From Pseudomonas sp. N40(2020) (GTDB lineage: Bacteria > Pseudomonadota > Gammaproteobacteria > Pseudomonadales > Pseudomonadaceae), in assembly GCF_014472415.1 (NCBI RefSeq), contig NZ_JACSZV010000004.1:62001-126000 (forward strand): a stretch of 64,000 nucleotides of DNA, given 5' to 3'. This document shows positions 45,803-53,582 of the stretch, piece after piece. The notes under the pieces were generated by a model that saw only the letters and a list, made by a program, of their open reading frames with translations, did not search any database and had not been told where the DNA came from. How positions within the stretch are numbered: position 1 is the stretch's first letter; the number at the start of each line of letters is the position of its first letter. The position numbers were made by a program, and so were the translations under genes.

Positions 45803-46942
45803 ATGGCTGAGAGCGAAAGCGGTCAGGACAAAACAGAAGACCCCACGGAGAAGCGCAAAAAGGACTCCCGCGAAAAGGGTGAGGTCGCGCGCTCCAAAGA
45901 GCTCAACACCCTGGCCGTGATGCTGGCCGGTGCCGGTGCTCTGCTGGTGTTTGGCGGCATGCTGGCGCAGGACTTGATGGATCTGATGCGCTTGAACTTC
46001 TCGCTGCCGCGCGAAGTGATCATGGATCAGCGCTCCATGGGCACTTTTCTGATGCATTCCGGCAAGCTCGCGCTGGTGGCGATTCAGCCGATCATGATTA
46101 CCCTGTTGCTGGCCGCGCTGTTGGGGCCGATTGCCCTGGGCGGTTGGTTGTTTTCCGCCGGCACCATGGCACCCAAATTCAGCCGGATGAACCCCGGCGC
46201 GGGCCTCAAGCGCATGTTTTCGATGAAAGCCATCGTCGAGTTGCTGAAGGCGTTGGCCAAGTTTTTCATCGTGCTGGCCGTGGCGCTGGTGGTGTTGTCT
46301 GCGGACGTCGACGACTTGTTGCGTATCGCCCATGAGCCGCTGGATCAGGCCATCATTCACAGCGTGTTGCTGGTGGGTTGGAGCACTTTGTGGATGGCCT
46401 GCGGGTTGATCCTGATCGCAGCGGTCGACGTCCCGGTGCAGATCTGGGAGAGCATGAAAAAGCTCAAAATGACCAAGCAGGAAGTGCGTGACGAGCACAA
46501 GGATCAAGAGGGGCGGCCGGAGGTCAAACAGCGCATCCGCCAGACTCAGCGCGAAATGTCCCAGCGACGGATGATGGCGGCGATTCCCGATGCCGACGTG
46601 ATCATCACCAACCCGACCCACTACGCGGTGGCACTCAAATACGACGCCGAGAAGGGTGGTGCGCCATTGCTGCTGGCCAAAGGTAGCGATTTCCTGGCGT
46701 TGAAGATTCGCGAAATCGCCGCGGCCAACAACGTCATGCTCCTCGAGTCGCCAGCGCTGGCGCGTTCGATCTACTACTCCACCGAACTTGATGAGGAAAT
46801 CCCCGGCGGGCTGTACTTGGCGGTTGCCCAGGTCTTGGCCTACGTCTATCAGATCCGCCAACATCGCGCCGGCAAGGGCAAGCGCCCGGACCCGCTCAAG
46901 GATGATTTGCCGATCCCGCCGGATCTGCGCCGCGATTCCTGA
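45803..46942 (+). CDS. flhB: Flagellar export specificity switch FlhB
   Basis: 379 residues. The N-terminus 'KTEDPTEKRKKDSREKGEVA' is characteristic, four membrane segments follow, and the cytoplasmic domain carries the autocleavage motif 'NPTHYAVAL'. Cleavage within NPTH, together with FliK, changes export from hook to filament substrates. Last gene of the fliL operon; accessory DNA follows. Confidence 0.98.
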   Translation: MAESESGQDKTEDPTEKRKKDSREKGEVARSKELNTLAVMLAGAGALLVFGGMLAQDLMDLMRLNFSLPREVIMDQRSMGTFLMHSGKLALVAIQPIMITLLLAALLGPIALGGWLFSAGTMAPKFSRMNPGAGLKRMFSMKAIVELLKALAKFFIVLAVALVVLSADVDDLLRIAHEPLDQAIIHSVLLVGWSTLWMACGLILIAAVDVPVQIWESMKKLKMTKQEVRDEHKDQEGRPEVKQRIRQTQREMSQRRMMAAIPDADVIITNPTHYAVALKYDAEKGGAPLLLAKGSDFLALKIREIAAANNVMLLESPALARSIYYSTELDEEIPGGLYLAVAQVLAYVYQIRQHRAGKGKRPDPLKDDLPIPPDLRRDS

Positions 46943-46944
46943 TG

Positions 46945-46990
46945 CCGTTTGTCTGAAACCTGTGCATACCTGTCAACTCTGACAGGTGCG
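46945..46990 (+). repeat. First copy of a ~45-bp upstream element
   Basis: It begins CCGTTTGTCTGAAACCTG, continues GCATACCTGT and ends TCTGACAGGTGCG. A second copy at 47347-47390 shares most positions. Each copy ends 65-80 bp before an orphan gene. Confidence 0.75.
46970..46985. promoter_or_regulatory. CTGT-N8-ACAG operator-like box, copy 1
   Basis: The box has the spacing of a LexA site (CTGT-N8-ACAG) and is part of an 8-bp perfect palindrome (ACCTGTCA/TGACAGGT). A possible promoter follows directly: TTGTCT (46997-47002), 18 bases, TATACC (47021-47026). The repressor is unknown. Confidence 0.5.
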
Positions 46991-47070
46991 TTCGTTTTGT
47001 CTTTGCAGTTTTATGCAGGTTATACCGCGCACTTGGCGCGAGTACTCGGCACGCGCAAGGGAGCAAGACA

Positions 47071-47322
47071 ATGAAAGGTACTTTCAGTAGCTATGACCCA
47101 AAAACCGGCAAGGGCATCATTACGCCTAAGCGCTCCGGGACTTCTTTTGCGGCCGCTACGGGCTTCTTTTTGTCGGACACAGGTTACGAGTTCAACATTC
47201 CAAAGACCGATCCAAATCGAGACAAGATCAAAGTGGGCGATCCTGTGGAATTCGACGAGCCGAAAACGGCGCGAGGAAAAGCCACAAATCTGCGTCTGGG
47301 TCCGGATCGCCCTCTGAAGTAG
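47071..47322 (+). CDS. Small protein with a degenerate cold-shock-like domain
   Basis: 83 residues. The start 'MKGTFSSYDPKTGKGIITP' resembles strand 1-2 of cold-shock domains (KGTVKWFN...GFGFI), but the aromatic RNA-binding residues are largely missing. 'VGDPVEFDEP' and 'GKATNLRL' match later positions (GxxVxFxx, A.N). A nucleic-acid-binding OB fold is plausible; no function is known to me. The start has 'AAGGGAGCAAGACA' upstream. It stands alone between flhB and another orphan, behind the first repeated element. Confidence 0.65.
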   Translation: MKGTFSSYDPKTGKGIITPKRSGTSFAAATGFFLSDTGYEFNIPKTDPNRDKIKVGDPVEFDEPKTARGKATNLRLGPDRPLK

Positions 47323-47346
47323 TCCGCGGCTGATTTCTGACGTCTT

Positions 47347-47390
47347 CCGTCTGTCTGAAAAGCCTGCATACCTGTTAGTTCTGACAGTAG
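47347..47390 (+). repeat. Second copy of the ~45-bp upstream element
   Basis: CCGTCTGTCTGAAA ... GCATACCTGT ... TCTGACAG, the same block order as at 46945-46990, with a few substitutions and a small indel. Confidence 0.75.
47372..47387. promoter_or_regulatory. CTGT-N8-ACAG operator-like box, copy 2
   Basis: CTGTTAGTTCTGACAG, 68 bases before the 222-residue orphan gene. It has the same half-sites and spacing as copy 1 with a different central octamer, which is how a conserved operator would look. Confidence 0.5.
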
Positions 47391-47454
47391 ACGCCGACCT
47401 CCGGTAGCGCTCCCATGTGTTTGGGAATAATCCCACAGCGCAGAGGGTGCACTC

Positions 47455-48123
47455 ATGACACAGCGAATCTACAAAAAGCTTGAAGGAATGACACTGAAAT
47501 ATGTGTCAGGGCGGCTCGAACAGCGTCCCGAGGAGCGGGCCATTCGTTACACGGTGTCCTTCGATATGGATCTGGACTTCACCCACTTCGTGCAAATGGC
47601 CAATGTTTATAGTCCGGGTTACCTGGATAGTCCGGTCAACGCGATTAGGCCTGAGCTGGACGGCCTGGCTTATCACTACTCCTACAACTACCTGTTTTCC
47701 TCGGCGGGCAATATTCGCGATAACGAGGCGTTGTTCAAACTGTTCACCTCGCCAGACAACTACATGGATGATTGGGCCACCAGTAATGATCTGGAAGTGC
47801 GCTATGGCAAGCCAGCTTTTGCCATTATCGGGCGCACACTGCGAATCACCGCGCACCAGGATTTCCGGGTGCTGGTTGGTTCACGTCAGATTGAAATCGA
47901 GGATTTGCCGATCATTCGTTTTCAATGGGCTCTCAATCTGCTGGAAGGCCATGCTGAGGCGCCGGGGGTGACGGCGCCAATAACCAAGGTCGTGCTCATG
48001 TACGCACATGAGGATCTGGTTGAGGCTGAAGGTCTGCAAATGTTCAGGGGGACGCGATACATCAATAGCCGGCAACTCAGCTTCGGTAATATTGCTCCCA
48101 GCCAGATTCTGACGGCGCAGTAA
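47455..48123 (+). CDS. Hypothetical protein of unknown family
   Basis: 222 residues, soluble by appearance, no signal peptide, no membrane span and no Cys. It is rich in aromatic and charged residues ('YHYSYNYLFSSAGNIRDNEA', 'PDNYMDDWATSND'), and the C-terminal part reads 'MFRGTRYINSRQLSFGNIAP'. I do not recognise a domain. The start is preceded by 'GCAGAGGGTGCACTC'. It shares an upstream element with the small gene at 47071-47322, so the two are probably co-regulated, though each seems to have its own promoter region. Confidence 0.7.
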   Translation: MTQRIYKKLEGMTLKYVSGRLEQRPEERAIRYTVSFDMDLDFTHFVQMANVYSPGYLDSPVNAIRPELDGLAYHYSYNYLFSSAGNIRDNEALFKLFTSPDNYMDDWATSNDLEVRYGKPAFAIIGRTLRITAHQDFRVLVGSRQIEIEDLPIIRFQWALNLLEGHAEAPGVTAPITKVVLMYAHEDLVEAEGLQMFRGTRYINSRQLSFGNIAPSQILTAQ

Positions 48124-48137
48124 CAAGCGCTTGAAGC

Positions 48138-48212
48138 AACAGATCGCAGTCTGCGGCAACTCCTACAGCTGAGATGAACCCCTGTATGAGCTGCCGAAGG
48201 CTGCGATCTGTT
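48138..48212. repeat. Imperfect inverted repeat of the 'CTGCGATCTGTTGATC' family
   Basis: AACAGATCGCAG...CTCCTACAG and CTGTATGAGCTGCC...CTGCGATCTGTT face each other across a short spacer. The same family occurs at 49005-49036 and 61662-61755. Confidence 0.85.
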
Positions 48213-48235
48213 GATCTTGCAACCCGCGAGAATTG

Positions 48236-48264
48236 ATCGTTCCCACGCAGAGCGTGGGAACGAT
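48236..48264. repeat. Perfect 13-bp palindrome
   Basis: ATCGTTCCCACGC-AGA-GCGTGGGAACGAT, no T-tract. It looks like a dispersed Pseudomonas palindromic element. It sits at the 3' side of both the 222-residue gene and the minus-strand DUF6124 gene and could form a hairpin in either mRNA. Confidence 0.85.
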
Positions 48265-48285
48265 CTTCAGGTCTGTGTCAGCGGG

Positions 48286-48645
48286 CTAGTTCGGCAACTC
48301 CAGATTATCCAGCACCCGATTCACCGCCAGTTCCCCGAGCATGATCAGTTGCGCAATGCCCAGCAGCGTCCGGCGTTGCGAGGCGGGTATGAGATGGGCG
48401 AAGTCATTGGCGATGGTTCTTGCTGAGGCGAGTGTTTCGCAAGCGTTGGCCAGTAGTTCCTCGTTTTTGAAGTCCGCGGTGACGGCGTACATCGCACGGG
48501 TTTTACGTGGCGGCGGCGTGGAGCCGGGCGGGCAGAGATAGTGATCGAGCGCGCGGTCGGCGGCTTCGTGGAGCTTTTTCGAATCGAGGGATTCGTACGG
48601 CGAGGTGGGGTCGATTTCGGGCGGGTTGGGTGTTGGTTTGATCAT
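48286..48645 (-). CDS. DUF6124-type small protein
   Basis: 119 residues beginning 'MIKPTPNPPEIDPTSPYES', followed by 'LHEAADRALDHYLCPPG' and a helical second half ('ELLANACETLASARTIANDF', 'RRTLLGIAQLIMLGELAVN'). It matches a family of small Pseudomonas proteins of unknown function (DUF6124/DUF3077-like). The start follows 'TGTAGGAGCTTCACC'. The frame stays open further upstream, but that DNA is a structured leader and lacks a ribosome site. It is the only complete minus-strand gene in the window. Confidence 0.8.
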   Translation of the reverse strand: MIKPTPNPPEIDPTSPYESLDSKKLHEAADRALDHYLCPPGSTPPPRKTRAMYAVTADFKNEELLANACETLASARTIANDFAHLIPASQRRTLLGIAQLIMLGELAVNRVLDNLELPN

Positions 48646-48659
48646 GGTGAAGCTCCTAC

Positions 48660-48905
48660 AGGTGAGGCCACCAAAACCCGTCGCTAAACAGGAAAAGGTG
48701 GCGGCTGGACGCAGGTTAGCGAACCGGGTGTAGGCGCCCGGCAGACCCGAAGGTCTCCCGCGCACAGCCGCCATGACATCAATTGCAGGAAGAGTGCCTG
48801 CAATGGAGTTTGGAGCGCTGGTGCGCCTACATAGATCCGAGTCGCTAAACCCGATCGCTGATTCGTCAGCGACCGGACCACGATAGAGACCCGGCACAAA
48901 GCGCA
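48660..48905 (-). ncRNA. Candidate structured RNA leader of the DUF6124-type gene
   Basis: This is most of the 508-base stretch without a gene (48646-49153). Read on the minus strand it can form, 5' to 3': TCGCTGA-CGAA-TCAGCGA (about 48854-48871), ATTGCAGG/CCTGCAAT (48782-48804), and a multibranch closed by GGCGGCT/AGCCGCC (48772-48766 with 48706-48700). That multibranch encloses AGACC-TTCG-GGTCT (48756-48743) and CCGGG/CCCGG (48741-48724). A GTTTAGCGAC motif occurs twice (48850-48841 and 48689-48680). A 9-bp alternative pairing exists between 48823-48831 and 48729-48737. Candidate only. Confidence 0.5.
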
Positions 48906-48980
48906 CAAGCCGGCGGATTCTGGCGTAGCTGTAGGCAATGGCGCAAGGATGTGTAGCCTGATTACGTGTCTTGGCGTGTC

Positions 48981-49002
48981 TTTTAAACATTGGTGTTTAA
49001 AA
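48981..49002. repeat. AT-rich inverted repeat
   Basis: TTTTAAACA-TTGG-TGTTTAAAA, 9 bp perfect, between the DUF6124 leader and flhA. Operator or hairpin; unknown. Confidence 0.6.
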
Positions 49003-49004
49003 GC

Positions 49005-49036
49005 AAAAGATCGCAGCCTTCGGCAGCTCCTACAGG
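49005..49036. repeat. Half copy of the 'GATCGCAGCC...CTCCTACAG' repeat
   Basis: AAAAGATCGCAGCCTTCGGC followed by AGCTCCTACAGG, one arm of the repeat family also found at 48138-48212 and 61662-61755. Confidence 0.75.
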
Positions 49037-49062
49037 GATCGCATTCGGTGCGATCTTTTTTT
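49037..49062 (+). terminator. Terminator-like hairpin upstream of flhA
   Basis: A GATCGCA-TTCGG-TGCGATC stem is followed by seven T. It shields flhA from upstream transcription and ends 14 bases before the flhA sigma-54 site. Confidence 0.8.
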
Positions 49063-49076
49063 GCCCGCGCAAAAGT

Positions 49077-49092
49077 TGGAAGGCTTCTTGCA
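49077..49092 (+). promoter_or_regulatory. Sigma-54 promoter of flhA
   Basis: TGGAAGG-CTTC-TTGCA, correct GG-N10-GC spacing, 61 bases before the flhA GTG. Confidence 0.8.
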
Positions 49093-49153
49093 ATAGCCGC
49101 CGTGAGCCCGCTCTGGGCGTCAAAAGTTTGCTTTAAAGGAACGGGGAAAACCG

Positions 49154-51283
49154 GTGGATCGCTCTCAGTTATTCAACACTGCTCGCACTAATGTTGCCGA
49201 CCTCAGTCGAGGCAATCTGGGCGTGCCGTTGTTGCTGCTGGTCATGTTGGCAATGATGATGTTGCCGATCCCGCCGTTCCTGCTGGACGTGTTTTTTACC
49301 TTCAACATTGCTCTGTCTATCGTCGTCCTGCTGGTCTGCGTCTACGCGCTGCGGCCGCTGGATTTTGCGGTGTTCCCGACCATTCTGCTGGTCGCGACAT
49401 TGCTGAGGCTGGCGTTGAACGTGGCGTCGACGCGGGTGGTGATGCTCCACGGGCAGGACGGCCACGCCGCCGCCGGTAAGGTGATCCAGGCCTTCGGTGA
49501 AGTGGTGATCGGCGGTAACTACGTGGTCGGTATCGTGGTCTTCGCGATCCTGATGATCATCAACTTCGTCGTGGTGACCAAGGGTGCCGGGCGTATTTCC
49601 GAGGTGAGCGCGCGTTTCACCCTCGATGCGATGCCTGGCAAACAAATGGCCATCGACGCCGACCTCAACGCCGGTCTGATCGACCAGAACCAAGCCAAGT
49701 CGCGCCGTCAGGAAGTCGCCCAAGAGGCCGAGTTCTACGGTTCGATGGACGGTGCCAGCAAATTCGTTCGCGGTGACGCCATCGCCGGTTTGCTGATTCT
49801 GTTCATCAACCTCATCGGCGGCATGGCTGTCGGTATCTTCCAGCACAACATGACCTTCGCCGACGCCGGCAAGGTTTACGCCTTGCTGACCATTGGTGAC
49901 GGTTTGGTGGCGCAATTGCCATCACTGTTGTTATCAACAGCCGCGGCGATCATGGTGACCCGAGCTTCCGGCTCGGAAGACATGGGCAAACAGATCAACC
50001 GTCAGATGTTCGCCTCGCCGAAAGCGCTGGCGGTGGCTGCTGGTTTGATGGCGGTCATGGGCCTGGTGCCGGGCATGCCGCACTTCTCGTTCCTGAGCAT
50101 GGCTGCACTGGCCGCCGGTGGCGCGTATCTGTTCTGGAAGAAGCAAAACGTCGTCAAGGTGCAGGCGCTGCAAGAGGTCAAGCGTCAGCAGGAACTGCTG
50201 CCGTCGCCGGCCCGCGCCATGGAAACCAAGGAGCTTGGCTGGGACGACGTGACCCCGATCGACATGATCGGCCTGGAAGTCGGTTATCGCCTGATTCCGC
50301 TGGTGGACCGCAATCAGGGCGGACAATTGCTGGCGCGGATCAAGGGCGTGCGCAAGAAGCTCTCGCAGGATCTGGGCTTCCTGATGCCCACTGTGCACAT
50401 TCGTGACAACCTCGATCTGGCGCCGAGCGCCTATCGCCTGACCCTGATGGGCGTGATCCTTGCTGAAGCCGAGATCTACCCGGATCGCGAACTGGCGATC
50501 AACCCGGGCCAGGTCTACGGCACGCTCAACGGCATCAACGCCAAAGATCCGGCTTTCGGTCTGGAAGCGGTGTGGATCGAAATCAGCCAACGGGCGCAGG
50601 CGCAATCCCTCGGTTACACCGTGGTTGATGCGAGCACCGTGGTCGCGACCCACTTGAACCAGATTTTGTACAAGCATTCCAGTGAGCTGATCGGCCACGA
50701 GGAAGTGCAGCAACTCATGCAATTGCTGGCCAAAAGCTCGCCGAAACTGGCCGAAGAGCTGGTGCCGGGTGTGGTCTCGCTGTCGCAACTGCTCAAAGTG
50801 TTGCAGGCGCTGCTGGCCGAACACGTGCCGGTACGCGATATCCGCAGCATTGCCGAAGCTATCGCTAACAACGCCGCGAAGAGTCAAGATACCGCCGCGC
50901 TGGTGGCCGCCGTGCGGGTCGGCGTATCGCGCGCCATCGTCCAAAGCATTGTAGGCACTGAGTCCGAGCTGCCTGTGATCACATTGGAACCAAGGTTGGA
51001 ACAAATATTGCTCAATAGTCTGCAGAAGGCAGGACAAGGCTCGGAAGAGGGCGTTCTGCTGGAGCCAAGCATGGCCGAGAAGCTGCAACGGTCGCTCATC
51101 GAAGCGGCGCAGCGTCAGGAAATGCAAGGTCAGCCGGTGATCCTGTTGGTAGCAGGCCCGATTCGCGCGATGCTTTCGCGCTTCGGTCGCCTCGCAGTTC
51201 CGGGGCTGCATGTGCTGGCCTACCAGGAAATCCCGGACAACAAGCAAGTGACGATCGTTGCGACAGTAGGGCCCAACGGCTGA
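49154..51283 (+). CDS. flhA: Flagellar export gate protein FlhA
   Basis: 709 residues. The N-terminal half contains about eight membrane helices and the conserved 'DAMPGKQMAIDADLNAGLID' cytoplasmic loop (FHIPEP region). The C-terminal cytoplasmic domain contains 'RDNLDLAPSAYRLTLMGV' and ends 'QVTIVATVGPNG'. FlhA forms the nonameric export ring that receives chaperone-substrate pairs. It starts with GTG after 'AAAGGAACGGGG'. First gene of flhA-flhF-fleN-fliA. Confidence 0.98.
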   Translation: MDRSQLFNTARTNVADLSRGNLGVPLLLLVMLAMMMLPIPPFLLDVFFTFNIALSIVVLLVCVYALRPLDFAVFPTILLVATLLRLALNVASTRVVMLHGQDGHAAAGKVIQAFGEVVIGGNYVVGIVVFAILMIINFVVVTKGAGRISEVSARFTLDAMPGKQMAIDADLNAGLIDQNQAKSRRQEVAQEAEFYGSMDGASKFVRGDAIAGLLILFINLIGGMAVGIFQHNMTFADAGKVYALLTIGDGLVAQLPSLLLSTAAAIMVTRASGSEDMGKQINRQMFASPKALAVAAGLMAVMGLVPGMPHFSFLSMAALAAGGAYLFWKKQNVVKVQALQEVKRQQELLPSPARAMETKELGWDDVTPIDMIGLEVGYRLIPLVDRNQGGQLLARIKGVRKKLSQDLGFLMPTVHIRDNLDLAPSAYRLTLMGVILAEAEIYPDRELAINPGQVYGTLNGINAKDPAFGLEAVWIEISQRAQAQSLGYTVVDASTVVATHLNQILYKHSSELIGHEEVQQLMQLLAKSSPKLAEELVPGVVSLSQLLKVLQALLAEHVPVRDIRSIAEAIANNAAKSQDTAALVAAVRVGVSRAIVQSIVGTESELPVITLEPRLEQILLNSLQKAGQGSEEGVLLEPSMAEKLQRSLIEAAQRQEMQGQPVILLVAGPIRAMLSRFGRLAVPGLHVLAYQEIPDNKQVTIVATVGPNG

Positions 51284-51294
51284 GGTAGTGGTTT

Positions 51295-52635
51295 ATGCAA
51301 GTTAAGCGTTTTTTCGCCGCCGATATGCGTCAGGCCATGAAGCTGGTTCGTGATGAGCTGGGCGCTGATGCCGCCATCATTGGCAACCGCCGCATTGCCG
51401 GCGGCGTCGAGCTGACGGCGGCGCTGGATTACAAACTGTCGGCGCTGGCGCCACGGGTTCCGAACATGGAGCTCGAGGATGAACTGCGCAAGACCCAGTC
51501 GCGCATCGTCACTGCACAAGCCGAACTGAGCCTGCGTGGCGAAGCCGACGGCAATAGCAATCGCCAGATCTTTGCCGGGCTGCCGTTGACCGCTGGCCTG
51601 CCGCTGACTGCCGCCGAACCGTTGAGCGAGCCGACTTACGCTGCGCCAGCGCGTCCAGCCCCGGCACCTGCGCAATCGTCTGGCGGTGTTGATCCGCGTG
51701 CACTGGATTCGATGCGTTTTGAATTGAACAGCCTGCGCGAGCTGATGGAAGTCCAGCTCGGCACCCTGGCCTGGAATCAGCTGCAAGGCAGCCGTCCGGC
51801 GCAAGCCAACCTGTATCGCCGTCTGCAACGGATCGGTCTGTCCGGCCCGTTGTCGCGCGACTTGCTGGCGATGATCACTGATATCGAAGAACCTCGTCAG
51901 GCCTGGCGCATGTTGCTGGCGCACCTGGCGCGGATGATTGCCGTACCGGAAGTCGAGCCGCTGGAAGAGGGCGGTGTGATTGCGATGGTCGGCCCTGCCG
52001 GCATGGGCAAGACCACCACGCTGGCCAAGCTTGCTGCGCGCTATGTGCTCAAATACGGCGCGCAGAACGTCGCGCTGGTGAGCATGGACAGTTTCCGCAT
52101 CGGCGCTCAGGAACAACTGAAGACCCTGGGCCGGATTCTCAACGTGCCGGTAACCCACGTCGATCCGGGCCAGTCGCTGGTCCAGGCGCTGGATCCGCTG
52201 CTGCGCAAACGCGTGGTGCTGATCGATACCGCCGGCCTGCAAGCCAGCGATCCGGCACTGCGCATGCAGCTCGAAAGCCTGGCCGGTCGTGGCATTCGTT
52301 CAAAAAATTATCTGGTCTTGGCAACCACCAGCCAGAAACAGGTTCTAACCGCCGCTTATCACAGTTACAAGCGTTGTGGGCTCGCCGGGTGCATCCTGAC
52401 TAAACTGGATGAAACGGCCAGCCTTGGCGAAGTGTTGAGCCTGGCGATCAGTCATGAATTGCCGGTCGCGTACCTGACCGATGGCCCACGGATTCCGGAT
52501 GATTTGCATCTGCCACGCCGTCATCAACTGGTCAGCCGCGCCGTCAGCGTGCAAATGCAGGAAGAACCCAGCGAAGAAGCCATGGCTGACATGTTCGCTG
52601 ATATCTATCACAGCCCGACCAAGCAGGTAGGCTGA
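51295..52635 (+). CDS. flhF: Signal-recognition-type GTPase FlhF
   Basis: 446 residues: an N-terminal B domain ('MKLVRDELGADAAIIGNRRI'), a Pro/Ala linker (about 95-140), and the NG GTPase domain with G1 'GPAGMGKTTTLAKL', 'VSMDSFRIGAQEQL', 'VLIDTAGL' (G3) and 'LTKLDETASLGE' (G4). FlhF marks the pole where the first basal body is built. It starts eleven bases after flhA. Confidence 0.97.
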   Translation: MQVKRFFAADMRQAMKLVRDELGADAAIIGNRRIAGGVELTAALDYKLSALAPRVPNMELEDELRKTQSRIVTAQAELSLRGEADGNSNRQIFAGLPLTAGLPLTAAEPLSEPTYAAPARPAPAPAQSSGGVDPRALDSMRFELNSLRELMEVQLGTLAWNQLQGSRPAQANLYRRLQRIGLSGPLSRDLLAMITDIEEPRQAWRMLLAHLARMIAVPEVEPLEEGGVIAMVGPAGMGKTTTLAKLAARYVLKYGAQNVALVSMDSFRIGAQEQLKTLGRILNVPVTHVDPGQSLVQALDPLLRKRVVLIDTAGLQASDPALRMQLESLAGRGIRSKNYLVLATTSQKQVLTAAYHSYKRCGLAGCILTKLDETASLGEVLSLAISHELPVAYLTDGPRIPDDLHLPRRHQLVSRAVSVQMQEEPSEEAMADMFADIYHSPTKQVG

Positions 52636-52642
52636 GGTATTC

Positions 52643-52750
52643 ATGAACAGTTTTTGTACCTACATCGATGGTCTGCCACGCATTGTTCCGGTTGTGAACG
52701 CGCAGCCAGTAATGTGGCCTCCGTCTATGCAAGACAAGGTAAAGAAATAA
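52643..52750 (+). CDS. 35-residue small ORF between flhF and fleN
   Basis: ATG to TAA, 35 residues, fills the flhF-fleN gap almost exactly, starting seven bases after flhF and ending one base before the fleN ATG. 'CTGAGGTATTC' offers a ribosome site. The peptide ('NSFCTYIDGLPRIVPVVN' ... 'QDKVKK') has no recognised family. It could be a real microprotein or a translational coupling device for fleN. Support is positional only. Confidence 0.4.
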   Translation: MNSFCTYIDGLPRIVPVVNAQPVMWPPSMQDKVKK

Positions 52751-52751
52751 C

Positions 52752-53582
52752 ATGGGCAGCATGCATCCCGTACAGGTGATCGCGGTGACCGGCGGCAAAG
52801 GTGGCGTCGGCAAGACTAACGTGTCAGTGAACTTGTCTCTGGCGCTGGCAGAGCTTGGCCGTCGGGTCATGCTGCTGGACGCCGATCTGGGGCTGGCGAA
52901 CGTCGACGTTCTGCTGGGCCTGACGCCCAAACGCACGCTGGCCGACGTGATCGAAGGCCGCTGCGAGCTGCGCGACGTTTTGTTGCAAGGCCCGGGCGGG
53001 ATCCGCATCGTGCCCGCTGCGTCCGGCACCCAGAGCATGGTTCACCTCAGCCCGGCGCAACATGCCGGTCTGATTCAGGCCTTCAGTGACATCGGCGACA
53101 ATCTCGACGTTTTGGTGATCGACACCGCTGCGGGTATTGGTGACTCGGTAGTCAGTTTTGTTCGCGCCGCGCAAGAAGTGTTGCTGGTGGTCTGCGACGA
53201 GCCGACCTCGATCACTGACGCTTACGCCCTGATCAAGTTGCTCAATCGCGATTACGGCATGAACCGCTTCCGCGTCCTGGCCAACATGGCCCAGAGCCCG
53301 CAAGAAGGTCGCAACCTGTTCGCCAAGTTGACCAAGGTCACGGATCGCTTTCTTGACGTGGCCCTACAATACGTCGGCGCCGTGCCTTACGACGAAAGCG
53401 TGCGCAAGGCGGTGCAGAAGCAGCGTGCGGTCTATGAAGCCTTCCCGCGTTCCAAGTGCGCGCTGGCGTTCAAGGCGATCGCTCAGAAGGTCGACACCTG
53501 GCCGCTGCCTGCCAACCCGCGCGGCCACCTTGAGTTTTTCGTCGAACGCCTCGTGCAGCAAACGGCAGGGCCTGTGCTATGA
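52752..53582 (+). CDS. fleN: Flagellar number regulator FleN (FlhG), MinD-type ATPase
   Basis: 276 residues. The deviant Walker A 'TGGKGGVGKTNVSVNLSLA', then 'MLLDADLGLANVDVLLG' and 'VLVIDTAAGIGDSV' are typical of FlhG/FleN. It binds FleQ, inhibits its ATPase and limits the cell to one or a few polar flagella. Two Met codons (1 and 4) precede the conserved segment. The stop overlaps the fliA start. Confidence 0.97.
   Translation: MGSMHPVQVIAVTGGKGGVGKTNVSVNLSLALAELGRRVMLLDADLGLANVDVLLGLTPKRTLADVIEGRCELRDVLLQGPGGIRIVPAASGTQSMVHLSPAQHAGLIQAFSDIGDNLDVLVIDTAAGIGDSVVSFVRAAQEVLLVVCDEPTSITDAYALIKLLNRDYGMNRFRVLANMAQSPQEGRNLFAKLTKVTDRFLDVALQYVGAVPYDESVRKAVQKQRAVYEAFPRSKCALAFKAIAQKVDTWPLPANPRGHLEFFVERLVQQTAGPVL

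Noticed and set aside
48286..48990. DUF6124 gene as a 234-residue protein
   Set aside because: The extra N-terminal part is translated hairpin-forming leader; the family starts at MIKPTPNP, just after a good Shine-Dalgarno.
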